From: Triticum aestivum
Taxonomy: Eukaryota > Streptophyta > Magnoliopsida > Poales > Poaceae
Length of the DNA stretch: 64,000 nucleotides
Assembly: GCF_018294505.1 (NCBI RefSeq)
Contig: NC_057807.1
Location: 266,692,192-266,756,191, forward strand
Reading direction: 5' to 3'
Each line of letters opens with the position of its first letter. Positions within the stretch are counted from its first letter, which is position 1. Under the pieces are notes generated by a model. It was not told where the DNA came from and did no database searches. It saw only the letters and a list, made by a program, of their open reading frames with translations. The translations under genes were made by a program, and so were the position numbers. Shown piece by piece: positions 36,350 to 47,226 of the stretch.

Positions 36350-36371
36350 TCTAGATTATTGACTCTAGTGC

Positions 36372-36382
36372 AAGTGGGAGAC
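36372..36382 (+). promoter_or_regulatory. Polypurine tract of the second Angela-like element
   Basis: AAGTGGGAGAC precedes the 3' LTR start TGAAGGAAATATTCCC and is identical to bases 1-11 of the window. Confidence 0.8.
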
Positions 36383-36974
36383 TGAAGGAAATATTCCCTA
36401 GAGGCAATAATAAAGTTGTTAGTTATATTTCCTTATATCATGATAAATGTTCATTATTCATGCTAGAATTGTATTAATCGGAAACTTAGTACATGTGTGA
36501 ATACATAGACAAAACAAAGTGTCCCTAGTATGCAGCTCGTTGATCAAAGATGGTTATGTTTCCTAACCATAGACATGTGTTGTCATTTGATGAACGAAAT
36601 CACATCATTAGAGAATGATGTGATGGACAAGACCCATCCGTTAGCTTAGCATATTGACCGTTAAGTTCTATTGCTATTGTTTTCTTCATGACTTATACAT
36701 GTTCCTCTAACTATGAGATTTTGCAACTCCCGAATACCGGAGGAACACCTTGTGTGCTATCAAACGTCACAATGTAACTGGGTGATTATAAAGATGCTCT
36801 ACAGGTGTCTCCGAAGGTGTTTGTTGGGTTGGCATAGATCAAGATTAGGATTTGTCACTCCATGTGTCAGAGAGGTATCCCTGGGCCCTCTCGATAATGC
36901 ACATCATGTGAAGCCTTGCAAGTAATGTGACTAATGAGTTAGTTACGGGATGATGCATTATGGAATGAGTAAAG
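36383..36974 (+). mobile_element. 3' LTR (first 592 bp) of the second Angela-like element
   Basis: It matches the 5' LTR, with one 12-bp deletion after GTATGC (36531) that removes ctctacttgact, the spot where the LINE entered the 5' LTR. It stops at the CACTA terminus; the continuation (expected agacttgcc) is not in the window. Confidence 0.87.
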
Positions 36975-37000
36975 CACTACAAAAAAAAGACACATCCGTG
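36975..37000 (+). repeat. CACTA left terminal inverted repeat region
   Basis: CACTACAAAAAAAAGACAC followed by ATCCGTG. The CACTA start plus A-run is the signature of En/Spm-type termini in Triticeae. Confidence 0.85.
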
Positions 37001-37449
37001 ACATTTTGGGCCGAACGAATTTTTTTCCTGTCATACATATGACACTTCTATGATGATAATTGTGACAAAACCCGGTATCATCATAGATGTGGTGGGCTCC
37101 TACTTCTATGACAAAAAATCATTACAGAAAATGGGCTTTTCGTCCTGGGCGGGCCGGAGACGCAGCTGCATGACATTCTTTGGGCTGTCCATGACGGAAA
37201 AAACCGTGGTAGAAGTGAGGGGGAGGAAAATTTCAGGGAGTTGCCGGTTACGGTGGGAGAGCGATGCGCGTTTCTCTCGTACAGGTACGCGCGTGTGTGC
37301 GAGGCGTTGGCTCTAACTGAACCCGAGCGAGGCGTTGGGCTCTAACTAAACCCGAGCCATTGCACTGCAGGCTATGCGTTACTGAACCCGAGCGATCGAT
37401 CGATGGCTGTTAACTAAACCCGATGGAGCGATTCCTTCACTACTGCTGC

Positions 37450-37790
37450 TAACTGAAGCCGATCGATGCTGCCTCTGGGATGAACAATGAGCGTTGCAGG
37501 GGGGTTTGGATGAACAGTGAGCGGTGGCGTTGCCTCTGGATGAACAGGAACCCGTGGTGTGGAGGGATGGATGAACAGTAGACGGTGGAGGGGTGGTTGA
37601 ACAGGACCCCGTGGTGTGGAGGGCTGGATGAACAGTAGACGGTGGAGGGGTGCCCATGGAGGGGTGGTTGAATAGTAGCCGGTGGAGTAGCGCGCGGTGG
37701 AGGCTGGATGAACAGGAGCCCGTGGAGGCTGGAGGAGGTCGACAGTAGCCCGTTGAGGCTAGAGGAGGTTGACGGTGGAGTGAACAATAT
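37450..37790. repeat. CACTA subterminal repeats, GATGAACAG-type
   Basis: Many irregular units with 'gatgaacag', 'ccgtggtgtggagg' and 'gtagacggtggaggggtg'. There is no believable ORF, although several short frames are open by chance. Such arrays normally bind the element's own transposase. Confidence 0.65.
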
Positions 37791-37794
37791 CTCG

Positions 37795-38110
37795 TGGAGT
37801 CCCGTTTTGCGGTACGCCACACCCCTCCCCCCCGTTTCGACCGTAGTGCTCCAACACAAGTCCGTTTCGACCGTTTTGCGGTACGCCACACCCCTCCTGA
37901 TCAACAGGACCCCCGTTTCGACCGTAGGAGGTCCGTTTCGTCCGTTTTGCGGTATGCCACACCCCTCCCGATCAACAGGACCCCCGTTTCGACCGTAGGA
38001 GGTCTGTTTCCTCTGTTTTGCAGTACGCCACACCCCTCCCAATGAACAGGATCCTGTTTCGAACGTGGCCGGTCGAACACAAGGCCGTTTCCTCCGTTGT
38101 GCGGTACGTT
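37795..38110. repeat. CACTA subterminal tandem repeat, about 70 bp period
   Basis: Units contain 'ccgttttgcggtacgccac' then 'acccctcc', 'gaacaggaccc' and 'gtttcgaccgtaggaggt'. The block gccacacccctc occurs at 37816, 37885, 37956 and 38027, giving spacings of 69, 71 and 71 bp, with a fifth degenerate unit near 38097. Confidence 0.85.
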
Positions 38111-38429
38111 AGGCCTCGTTTCCATCGCCTGTTCCGTCCAAGCCCTCCTGATGAACACGACCATGCATTTCGTTCTGACCCAGCCGGTTGGCTCCCCATG
38201 AACACGACGACGATGTTGTTTCTCCGTTCCGACCCAGGCATGTACGTATGCGCGAGTAGGCATTCGAGACCCCGCCCGTATGTACACATACGTGGTCGTA
38301 TTTTCTTTCTTGCACCCCGGCCGCTGTACGTACGTGTACATGCTATGTGAGCGCCTCTACTATGACACGTGCGCGCCTCTACAACGACCAGTATGTATGT
38401 ACACGTTCGTGACCAGAATGAGAACGCTA

Positions 38430-38780
38430 CGTACGCTTCCACCAGGTGGGTCCCGACTGTCAGGCACTTCCTTGCCTGCGAAGATGTAGCTGGTGGGTCC
38501 CAGCAGTCAGGGGGGCGAATCGTTTTTTTGCCCGGACGCACTTCCTTGCATGCGAAGATGTAGCTGGTGGGTCCCAGCAGTTAGGGAGACGAATCGTTTT
38601 TTTGCCCGGACGCACATCCTTGCGTGCGAAGGTGTGGCTGGTGGGTCCCAGCGGTCAGGGGGACGAATCGTTTTGTTTTTTTGCCCGGACGCACTTCCTT
38701 GCGTGCGAAGATGTAGCTGGTGGATCCCAGTAGTCAGGGGAAACGTTTTTTTCGCGAAATACAGTGGCCCGTCCGGTGGG
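38430..38780. repeat. CACTA subterminal tandem repeat, 68-82 bp period
   Basis: Four units of 'cttccttgcgtgcgaag' + 'atgtagctggtgggtccca' + 'gcagtcagggg' + 'cgaatcgtttttttgcccgg'. The word gctggtggg (or gctggtgga) recurs near 38489, 38569, 38637 and 38717. Confidence 0.85.
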
Positions 38781-40523
38781 TCCCAGCTATCAGGTGGAAG
38801 AATTATTATTTTCCGCATCATAAGGAAGCACTTCCTTGCTGCGGCCGTGGACCCAGCTGTCAGCCTCTCCACGTACAGTCCACGTCCGATGGAAGTCGTT
38901 CCTTGACCACGTTGACCACGCCGCGCCGAGAGCACCAGGGTGGTGGACGATGGCGAGGCCTAGGAAGGGGACGACGGGGAGTCGGGGAAGACGCGGCAGT
39001 GGAAGCCCGCGCGGAGAGGAGTACGAGGGTTCACTGGTTCGGTTGCGGTGTGAGGCTACCGTCACCGCAGGGCCTAGCCAGCAGTGGGAATAGTAGGGGG
39101 CAGTGAGGCCTCCGCGGCAGCACAGCCGGCCACGGGAGGCAGGAGCATGCGGCACGACCGGCGCTGCTTTGGGCGGCTGGAGCAAGAAGACTAGAGGTTG
39201 AAGAAGCACTACGGCCGTTGGATGGACATCGTACGGTCACTGGACCTAGAATCATTCATATCGACTAAAGTTGACAAAGGCCCCCGTCCCAGTCAACTTA
39301 CTAGGCCCACAAGTCAGCCTCCCACCATGGTGGGTCCCAGCTAGCAAGGGGAGTTCATTTTTTTGTGCATAATAAGGAGGCACTTCCGGTGGGTCCGAGC
39401 TGACAGTGCGGGGAACGTTTTTTTCACGAAATACGCTGGCCTGTCTGGTGGGTCCCAGCAGTCAGGGGGGAAACGTTTTTTTCGCGAAATAAGGTGGCCC
39501 GTTCGGTGGGTCCCTGCTGTCAGGTGGAGGAATAATTATTTTGTGCGTAATAAGGAGGCACTTCCTTGCGGCCGCCTGGACCCAGCTGTCAGCCTCTCCA
39601 CGTACAGTACTCTTCCGATGGAAGTTGGTTGTTGACCACGTTGACCATGCCGCGCCGAGAGCAGCAGGGCGGTGGTCTGGACGACGGCGAGGCCTAGGAA
39701 GGGGACGACGCAGAGCCAGGGAAGACGTAGCAGTGGTAGCCCGCACGGAGAGGAGTACTAGGGTTCACTGGTTTGGCTGCGGCGTGAGGCTCCCGTCGCC
39801 GCAGAATAACAGGGGGTATCAATGAGTAGAGGGATACCCTGGGCCAGCGGTGGGAGTAGTAGGGGGCAGTGAGGCCTCCGCGGCATCACAGCCGGCCACG
39901 AGAGGCAGGAGCATGCGGCACGACCGGTGCTGCTTTGGTTGGCTGGAGCAAGAAGACCAGAGGTTGAAGAAGCACTATGGCCGTTGGATGGACATCGTAC
40001 GGTCAGTGGAGCTAGAATCGTTCATATTGACTAAGTTGACAAAGCCCTCCGTCCCCGTCAACTTAGTTGGCCCACAAGTCATCCTCCCACTATGGTGGGT
40101 CCCATCTAGTAGGGTGGGTATTCATTTTTTGTGCGTAATAAGGAGGCACTTCCTTGCGTGCGAAGATATAGCTGGTGGGTCCGACATGTCAGCGGGGGGA
40201 ACATTTTTTCGTGAAATACAGAGGCCCTTCCGGTGGGTCCCAGCTGTCAGGTGGAGGAATCATTATTTTGCACGTACAGTCCACGGCCGATGGATGTCGT
40301 TCGTTGACCGTGTTGACCAGGCCGCACCGAGAGCACCATGGCGGTGGACGACGGCGAGGCCTAGGAAGGGAACGACAAGGAGCCGGGGAAGCCTCGGCAA
40401 TGGTTGCCCACACGGTGGGGAGTATGAGGGTTTACTGGTCCGGCTACCATCGCCGGAAAATAACAGGAGGTGTGGGTGAGTAGAGGAATGGCCTAGCCAG
40501 CAATGAAGTAGGGTGGGGCGGTG
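38781..40523. repeat. CACTA subterminal macro-repeats (three units of about 0.7 kb)
   Basis: A unit of about 700 bp recurs: gtgggtcccagct-type start, an A/T-rich piece (ttattatttt), 'cgtacagtcc' at 38872, 39601 and 40273, then 'ttgaccacgttgacca', 'gacgatggcgaggcctagga' and 'ggcggctggagcaagaaga'. The third unit is split by the LARD and ends after 51719. ORFs here are chance frames in GC-rich DNA. The unit is homologous to the 5' part of the GRF gene at 52500-52720. Confidence 0.8.
40519..40523. repeat. LARD target-site duplication, left copy
   Basis: CGGTG is identical to 51719-51723 after the right LTR. Confidence 0.92.
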
Positions 40524-41075
40524 TGTCACGACCGGTTTTCCGGGTAATAAATTTCCAGAAAAGACCGTCGTGCTCATCAGCCCCAGGATTACTGTTAGCT
40601 GATGAGGCTCCAACTTGATACAGAAATTCCAAGCAGAATACAAAATATGTAGTACAAGACCATTCTGGCCTGTGAGTACAACAAATGGTTTCTAGTGGTT
40701 GATGGCGGAAGCGGTTTGTGGAACATCAGTGTCTATGGGACTCCATTTCCCACGGGAACAGCTGACCAGGTTAACTCCTATCTTCGCGAGGCTGCTATCT
40801 CCATTACTTAGGTTCCGGGGCTGTCATCGCGTCGCTCCTCTTCGTGCAAGAAAATCTGGCAAAGAGAATAGCCAGGGACAAGCCAGTGAGTACTTTGAAT
40901 GTACTCGCAAACATTATGAACACAGGTATAATATAACAATGATGTGCTGAAAATATTTTATGCTCATGACGTCAGTCACAAAAGATAAATAAATCTCTAA
41001 TGCGTGCAAGCAAGTTATTTATAAAATTGCAATAACATAGTAGTATTAAAATTTATGAAATAAATAACAAGCAAA

Positions 41076-41626
41076 GCCACAGTCGGGCGTCTTAGCGACA
41101 CCACATAAAGGGCTTTAAAAGAAATGCCACAGTCGGGCGTCTGAGCGACACCACATAAAGGGCTTTAAAATAAATGCCATAGTCGGGCGTCTGAGCGACA
41201 CCACATAAAGGGCTTTAAAATAAATGCCACAGTCGGGCGTCTGAGCGACACCACATAAAGGGCTTTAAAATAAATGCCACAGTCGGGCGTCTGAGCGACA
41301 CCACATAAAGGGGCTTTAAAAGAAATGCCACAGTCGGGCGTCTGAGCGACACCTCATAAATGGCTTTAAAAGAAATGCCACAGTCGGGCGTCTGAGCGAC
41401 ACCACATAAAGGGCTTTAAAAGAAATGCCACAGTCGGGCGTCTAAGCGACACCACATAAAGGGCTTTAAAAGAAATGCCACAGTCGGGCGTCTGAGCGAC
41501 ACCACATAAAGGGCTTTAAACGAAATGCCACAGTCGGGCATCTGAGCGACACCACATAAAGGGCTTTAAAAGAAATGCCACAGTCGGGCGTCTGAGCGAC
41601 ACCACACAAAGGGCTTTAAAATAAAC
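41076..41626. repeat. 50-bp satellite-like array in the left LARD LTR (11 units)
   Basis: Each unit reads GCCACAGTCGGGCGTCTGAG, then CGACACCACATAAAGGG and CTTTAAAA(G/T)(A/T)AAAT. Period is 50 bp with a 51-bp unit near 41300. Units differ by single substitutions (for example gccat for gccac, tcataaat in unit 6). Confidence 0.95.
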
Positions 41627-43343
41627 AATCATAGTGAATATCCCGGAGGTAGAACCATCCTAGAGATACTCGATATTAACAATAATATCACGGGTTACTC
41701 AACAATAATAATAATCATAGTTATCACAAGTCACAAGTAGTAATTCCAGTTCTGGTTAACAGTTTCACCTCCGAAGACCGACGCTAAGACCGACACTAGA
41801 CCCATCCCAGACTGTAATCCTTAACCATGGACACGGCTATTCGAATAGGTTTAATCTCTGCAGAGGGTGTACTCTTTACCCACGAGTAACGGATTTCTTT
41901 AGTCCATCGGGGCTAATTCCGTCTACGGTCTTTTTGTTGAAAACACACCTAACTTGCACACACCAGCTTAACTCACACGTGTCTGGAATCACCCACGACA
42001 CCTATTAAGCAAACTCTAAGTGGGGAGGCTACAACCTCGCGTAGCATGGGATCAAATTTATATCGCGCGCTCTAAGGGGTGGCCTCCCCTCTCGGTCCCA
42101 ACCGGAAACACCCATGCCCCCGGACCAGGTGGCCTGCCTACCAGCTACAACCGGTATCTTCCACCATGGCCTCTCTGTACGGTGTGTGCTAGAAAGAGGT
42201 TGACAACTTACTGAACCGTACTCTACTTGCTGTAGAGACGAGTGGTAGTACGAAACAAGTATGGGGGTTACTGGCACAAGACTCGATCTACGGTCGACTC
42301 AGGAGGTTTAAGTATTCCCTGCATGATTAGCATGACGAATATATTTCAACCAACAGAGTCACCGCTCATATCACCTTGCCATGCCATACCAGACATAACC
42401 GTCCCGACGGAGACCGGCGACAAACTCATGCCTACCCAAGGCAGAGGTTTTCCCGGGTTCCTGCCGGTATGCATGCAAGGCACATGAGGGTGATTATCAT
42501 CACAAGTGTGTCCATTTCCAACAGCATGGAAATCAATAACATGCACCCATGCATATGATCATATCACATGAAATAACAAGTTTCTCCAAAGTGAGGTGAT
42601 GTTATGAACGTGTCATCGAACACACAAAAATATTATGCCGGGGTTCAGAATGCTTGCCTTCAATGTGTGGAAAGGCAGGGTGCACTCCAAAACTTGAAAC
42701 ACTTCTCCTCTCTTCAAAAAATCCTATTTTAGCAATATAAAAGAATTAACCCACAAAACGTTTCAGCCACGAATACGCTTTCGAAGCGGGAGAAACGTAC
42801 TGGGGTGGATTACGCCTTCACTTAAACACGTGGACGGCGCGGTGAGACACTGACAGTGGGTCCCGGGGGCCCACTAGTCAGGTTTGCCTATTTCTTTTCC
42901 CCCTTCTTTCTCTGTCCCGAGCGGAGGCGGAGCTCCGGCGATCGTCGCCGGCGACTGGCGGCTCCTCGTGGGGCCCCGAGGGCGGGGATGGATCAGCCAC
43001 TCCAGGGCGGTCCTCCCGGTGGTCGCCAGGCCGGTGGGGACGGAGGGAGTTGCCGGCGGCGAGCTTCGCGGCGGAGGAGGCTTCGGTGGCAGAGTGGTTT
43101 TGGGGCGAATGTGGTTCCCGATCAAAATCGAGTAGGGGGTTGGGTTCCTGGAAGGAAGGAGGTGTTCTTGGTGAAGAGAAATGGGAGGGAGAGGCCCTGG
43201 TGGCGCTGGAAGAGCTGGGGCCATGGCGGCGGTCGCTGCTCCCGGAGGTGGGGAAGATGACCTCCCCGGGTCGATTGGCTGCCCCAAGGGGTCCTAGGGG
43301 ATGGCTTAAGAGTCGCCTGCGTGCTCGGAAGGTTTCGGGGCGT

Positions 43344-43353
43344 CCTTTTATAG
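43344..43353 (-). promoter_or_regulatory. TATA box in the left LARD LTR
   Basis: Minus strand CTATAAAAGG, homologous to the box at 50277-50286 in the 5' LTR. In this 3' LTR it would drive transcripts out into the CACTA macro-repeats to the left. Confidence 0.55.
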
Positions 43354-44786
43354 CGCGACGAGGTCGGTTCCGCGGCGGTGGATGAGGACGCCGGCGAACC
43401 GCCCCTCTGTAGCTTGCATGGCGTCGTGGCGGCGATGAACGCTAGCGGACACGCCTGCGGATGAGTTCGGGCTGTGCCAGGGGCCAGGTGGCAAGCCGGG
43501 GTGGCTTGGGCGGCGCTGAACGGAGCAGAGGCTGTCGGCCGACGCCGGCGTGCCGCCAAAAGTGCTCTGGCGGTGGCGTTGTAGGGTGCCAGGGCGGGCT
43601 GGCGTGTAGTGGTGAGGCGGGGAGTGCGTGGCAGCTAGCTGCAGGTGGTCATGAGTCGGAACGGGTGCGGGGTGAGACGCGGCGGCTCGGTTGCACGCGT
43701 GCGCCAAACGCACGCTCTGCTCGCGCTCTGGGCGTGCACGGGACGTGCTTGAAGAAATGCCAGTGCATGCTGCAGAGCTTGGGTTAGGCTGGAACTTAAC
43801 AGATACAGGCCAGGAGCCACTGGGAGTCTAGTGGACATGTTAGTTCTATTATGGGTGCAAGCTCCCAGTGCAATGTCAAAAGTCATGTCAAAACAGATCA
43901 TGCCCATAAGGTGTTTGACAAAATGCTGAGGGCACTTAGGCATTTCTTGGGGTGGCCAAATCCTCCAGATCAGGGTCTCCTTAGATGCAAGAGAGAGTGG
44001 CGAGGTTAGTTTGTGAAAAGCACAAACTTGTTAGTGCAAGTTTTGCAAAACTACAATTCTGGACAGGAAATAAATGACATTATTTCATGAACCAAAATTA
44101 ATCCAATGGGTGCATGCTCCTGGATTTAGGGGTTTGGTAGGGCTGTCTACAGGTAGGAGAAAACACAAGATCTTTGGAGCAAAATTAAATAGGGTTGCAG
44201 TAGAAATCACAAGGCTGGACCAGAATGAAAAAGAGGATGATTCACTCAATTTTTTCAAAGAACATAAATAGGTTTTTGCACAAAGTGGAATAATATGCTC
44301 CTACTGACCTCCCCTAATTTTGGTAGAAGTTTTAAATAAATATTTAAATAGGTTGTAGTGTAAAATTGCTCTCTGGACCAGAGAAGAAAATTGGGTGTAG
44401 AGCTCAAAATATGCAATGAATTAAATATATTATTGCACCAAAGTGATTTAGAGACATCACATGACATCTCCAAATTTTGGTTGGATTTTTAGATAAATAT
44501 ATCAAAAGGTTGTAGTTCAAAAAGAGCTCCAAATTTTAAAACAACTCATTTTAATGAATAAAGTTCAGGGTGAAATAATTTTATAAATAAATCTCCTGAT
44601 TGAGAGATGTTTTTAAATGAGAGGGAAAATAAGTCCAATATGTTTTGGAAGGATCCACTTGGGAAAAACTCCTTAATATTAAAAGAAAAGTTTTGAAATC
44701 AACAGGGATATTCTTGCAGGCAAAAATTTTAAACTCTTGGCAAAATTTTAATAACTAAAACCTGGTTAAATTTTTGGGGTGTTACA

Positions 44787-44802
44787 ATACTACCCTCCTT
44801 AA
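44787..44802 (-). promoter_or_regulatory. Polypurine tract of the LARD-like element
   Basis: Minus strand AAGGAGGGTAGTAT directly precedes the LTR start TGTAACACC. Confidence 0.7.
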
Positions 44803-45123
44803 GAAAAAATATCGTCCTCGAGATTTGCTAAAAGCCGTTGTGAAAAACAAATACTCCATATGTGTACGAGCGGTTGTGAGTCTGCTGCCGGGGTGCTGCA
44901 TGAATAAAAATAATCCATGCATGTAGTGTGGGAATAAATGATGCAGCAATTCAGCAAAAAGAAAACTCATACTAGGATCTTTCGCGGTTACACAAGTTAA
45001 TCACGAAGAAAAATTACTCATACCAGTAGAAACTAAATACTCGACTCGTCGCACAAATTTGGGGTACCATGCATAAGATACACGCAAATATAAATGCTGC
45101 AAAAACAAATACAGTAGTGACGT

Positions 45124-45756
45124 CTAAAATGAAAACGGTAACTGGGTGGGGTCCTGATAAAATGTCTCTGGTAAAGGGATACACTCCTCTTCTATCGGAG
45201 GAAGTGGATTGACTAGTTGATGTATGCGTCTCTCCGGGTCGGGCGTCAGTGGTCTACCGATGGCAATCTGAGGATTCAGATCAGTGAGATTCTCGAGATA
45301 ATCCATCACTCGTTGGTTCAAATGCTCTTGAGCGATGATGTACTGGATAAGGTTGGCCAGAACTGGGTCTCTCTTAATACGCCCATCGGGAAAAGACCTT
45401 ACTTCTCCGGGTGCTGCACGGCTCGGAAAGTAATAATATCCTCGTTCGCGGGCATAGGGTACTACGGATTGAAGACGAGCAATCGCTTCTTTCGCAGCAG
45501 CTTCTATGGCCAGGTGTGGGGTTGGCATAGATTTCCCCACGAAGGAAACTTCTGTTGGATCTTGGTTGGGGTCTACAGGAGGAATGTGTACTGCTGCCCA
45601 ATATTCCGAGGTGGATGGGGTGATCCTTGATTTGAACAGCTCGTACTGAGGTGGCTGGGTAGAACCCATGGTACTGCGGGTAAAATCCCACAATATTTTG
45701 ACAAAGCTACCTGGGGTTGCATCTGGGGTTCTCAGGTGAATGCTGGGGCTCGGCAT
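45124..45756 (-). CDS. LARD internal gene A: dsRBD-like protein of unknown function
   Basis: 210 codons, ATG at 45756, stop at 45124. Residues 17-96 follow the order of a double-stranded-RNA-binding fold: a helix F-V-K-I-L-W-D-F-T-R, P-P-Q-Y-E-L-F at 35-41, a strand Y-W-A-A-V-H-I at 52-58, F-V-G at 72-74 and a helix A-I-E-A-A-A-K-E-A-I-A-R-L at 83-95. The Lys-Lys-x-Ala-Lys RNA-contact motif of true dsRBDs is missing. The rest has a Y-Y-Y-F-P segment, a helical stretch at about 130-165 and an acidic Pro-rich tail. It is a paralogue of gene B with identical spacing of the shared motifs. A TATA box lies 66-73 bases upstream of the ATG. The dsRBD assignment is inference from pattern only. Confidence 0.6.
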   Translation of the reverse strand: MPSPSIHLRTPDATPGSFVKILWDFTRSTMGSTQPPQYELFKSRITPSTSEYWAAVHIPPVDPNQDPTEVSFVGKSMPTPHLAIEAAAKEAIARLQSVVPYARERGYYYFPSRAAPGEVRSFPDGRIKRDPVLANLIQYIIAQEHLNQRVMDYLENLTDLNPQIAIGRPLTPDPERRIHQLVNPLPPIEEECIPLPETFYQDPTQLPFSF

Positions 45757-46120
45757 GACAGGAAAAAGTTGTGAGTGTGGTGCACAAGGTGAGGGTTGCT
45801 GGGTAAGGTCACAAGGTGGCCTTTATATAGCAATGGAGCCGGATTCGTTTTACCGTGGTGAAAGGTAATAAATTTGCCAGCTTAGCTCCAAAGGTCAGGT
45901 CAGTGTCAGAGATACACATATCTCATAAAGAGACGTGTTACTGTGGTTGTCGTCGGGTTGGTTTTGGTAGTTGTGCCCAGAAAATGTGCAACTATGCGCT
46001 GACAAAGAAAATACGCAAGGCTACCATTAAAGCAGAGGCACAACGACAGGCTGCATTAATATACATGGTCGCACGATTACAACGCGAGGATACACTGAAA
46101 CTCGGTGCTACTCATACGGC
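45757..46120 (-). other. Promoter-containing spacer between LARD genes B and A
   Basis: 364 bp separate the two genes. It includes gene A's TATA box and leader. An 89-codon Cys-containing frame on the plus strand (45855-46124) overlaps it; I see no support for it being coding. Confidence 0.5.
45822..45831 (-). promoter_or_regulatory. TATA box of LARD gene A
   Basis: Minus strand GCTATATAAAGG, about 70 bases before the ATG at 45756. The leader is C/A-rich (accttacccagcaacc), as in plant genes. Confidence 0.6.
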
Positions 46121-46915
46121 TTAGTCTACCTCGTTTATGTCTAAACGGGCGTGCCTGGTGGATGTCGAGGCTTCTTCACGTGTCTCACTGCCGGGATTAG
46201 TCGGAGATGGCGGAGGAACTGCAGGGTCGGGGTAGTGATGATGACCATCGCAGGGATTGTTGGCCACAATCCCGTTGGAGTGTGTTCCCAAAAGGTGACG
46301 AAGCACTTCTGGGGTCATCAAAGCATCTCGGTTGGTGGCTGGAGCTGATCTCGGGGTCTCAATCGGTTGTCCAAACAGCACGACTGGGTTGTCGGCGTTG
46401 GGTTCTTCTTCTCTTCTAGCTGGGGTTCGACGAACCAGCTCTCCTCGAGCTGCGATCAGATCAATGGTGATCTGGTCGAACAGTGCCTCTAGTGCACTTA
46501 CATAGCGCACCAGGTGCAACAATGCAGGATCTGTCTCGTGATCTCCGTTGGCAACTTGGGGTGGTCTACCATACCCTTCATGTCTGGGGTAGTAGTGGAA
46601 CGAGCGACAGTTAACTCTGGGCGACAAGTGCCTGAGATGAACTATAGCCTCTCGAGCCGCTAGTTGTATGGCTTGTGGCTCAAAGGAAGTTGTTCTTCCG
46701 GTGAACCTGTAGGGGCGCTCGGGTGCTAGACCCCTACCGTAGATGTGTATAGTGGCCCAGAATTGATGGTCTTCATCGCTCATGGGTCCTTGGTACACAA
46801 CATATTCTGGTGGCTCCTCTAACGCATAGGCACGACGGGTGAGGTTTACGAGGATGGTCACAAAACCTCCAAGGTTGGTTGCTGTGGTCTCGTTGTGCAC
46901 TATGGGGCCAGGCAT
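46121..46915 (-). CDS. LARD internal gene B: dsRBD-like protein of unknown function
   Basis: 264 codons, ATG at 46915, stop TAG at 46121. The fold-like region is residues 16-96: G-F-V-T-I-L-V-N-L-T-R at 17-27, P-P-E-Y at 35-38, F-W-A-T-I-H-I at 52-58, F-T-G at 71-73, A-I-Q-L-A-A-R-E-A-I-V-H-L at 82-94. All align with gene A without gaps. A F-H-Y-Y-P segment follows at about 105, then a helical stretch and a low-complexity tail with a His-rich piece (G-H-H-H-Y-P) and a Thr/Ser/Glu end. The tail is about 55 residues longer than in gene A. Its own TATA box lies about 60 bases upstream. Open frame, gene-like promoter and duplication argue for a real gene; function is unknown. Confidence 0.62.
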   Translation of the reverse strand: MPGPIVHNETTATNLGGFVTILVNLTRRAYALEEPPEYVVYQGPMSDEDHQFWATIHIYGRGLAPERPYRFTGRTTSFEPQAIQLAAREAIVHLRHLSPRVNCRSFHYYPRHEGYGRPPQVANGDHETDPALLHLVRYVSALEALFDQITIDLIAARGELVRRTPARREEEPNADNPVVLFGQPIETPRSAPATNRDALMTPEVLRHLLGTHSNGIVANNPCDGHHHYPDPAVPPPSPTNPGSETREEASTSTRHARLDINEVD

Positions 46916-46968
46916 TGTGGCTAGGTTGGGGAAGAGACTGTGTTGTGCTGGGTTGAGGCTAGCGTGCC

Positions 46969-46978
46969 CTTTTTATAG
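46969..46978 (-). promoter_or_regulatory. TATA box of LARD gene B
   Basis: Minus strand CTATAAAAAG, about 55-60 bases upstream of the ATG at 46915, with a C/A-rich leader (cctcaacccagcacaac). It lies inside the internal domain and is separate from the LTR promoter. Confidence 0.6.
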
Positions 46979-47214
46979 AAAAGGGAACGGAGTCTTCCTT
47001 CGCACGCTTGCTAATGAGACATTTTTGCCATCGGTCACTGGTGTGCGATCGACAGGCTAGGCTGATAGGTTGGGCACCGACTGCCAAAAGTGTCGGGATT
47101 ACTGTGTGGCTATCTTGCACGAGAAGCTTGGCTGGGGTTTGGCTAAGGTCTAGTGGGTTGGTTTGCCTAAGTTTTTCGACCTGGCTAAGATAGGATTAGC
47201 CAATGGTCAGCCTA

Positions 47215-47226
47215 GCTCTGATACCA
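47215..47226 (-). promoter_or_regulatory. Primer binding site of the LARD-like element
   Basis: Minus strand TGGTATCAGAGC four bases after the 5' LTR. It matches initiator Met-tRNA and proves the minus-strand orientation. Confidence 0.9.

Larger units (their letters stand above)
22181..36974 (+). mobile_element. Second Angela-like Copia element, split by a LINE and cut by a CACTA
   Basis: The 5' LTR is 22181-22339 plus 29552-31145. The internal domain runs from the primer site 31147 to the polypurine tract before 36383. The 3' LTR (36383-36974) is interrupted by the CACTA terminus at 36975, and its remainder is not found in the window. Gag and pol are present but carry many stops. The gene order protease, integrase, RT, RNase H fits Copia. 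Confidence 0.88.
40524..44786 (-). mobile_element. 3' LTR of the LARD-like element
   Basis: 4263 bp. It contains the 50-bp tandem array (41076-41626), a GC-rich block (42840-43790) and a TATA box at 43344-43353 on the minus strand. Compared with the right LTR it lacks about 190 bp after 42740. A 137-codon Pro-rich frame (43287-42874, minus) starts just after the predicted transcription start; it differs from the right LTR copy mostly by amino acid replacements and is probably not a gene. Confidence 0.9.

Noticed and set aside
37379..40483. Many overlapping ORFs of 60-209 codons in the CACTA subterminal region
   Set aside because: They follow the tandem repeats in all frames and on both strands, with no conserved domain.
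41076..41626. Regular 50-bp array as a possible CRISPR
   Set aside because: The whole unit is repeated with no unique spacers, the genome is a plant, and the array is part of an LTR present twice.
42856..43560. Several ORFs of 80-145 codons on both strands in the GC-rich part of the LARD LTR (also 49788-50646)
   Set aside because: Overlapping frames on both strands with Arg/Pro/Gly-rich low-complexity content are expected from GC-rich DNA with few stops.
45855..46124. 89-codon Cys-containing ORF antisense to the LARD gene spacer
   Set aside because: It has no promoter-like sequence on its strand, no paralogue, and overlaps gene A's promoter on the other strand.
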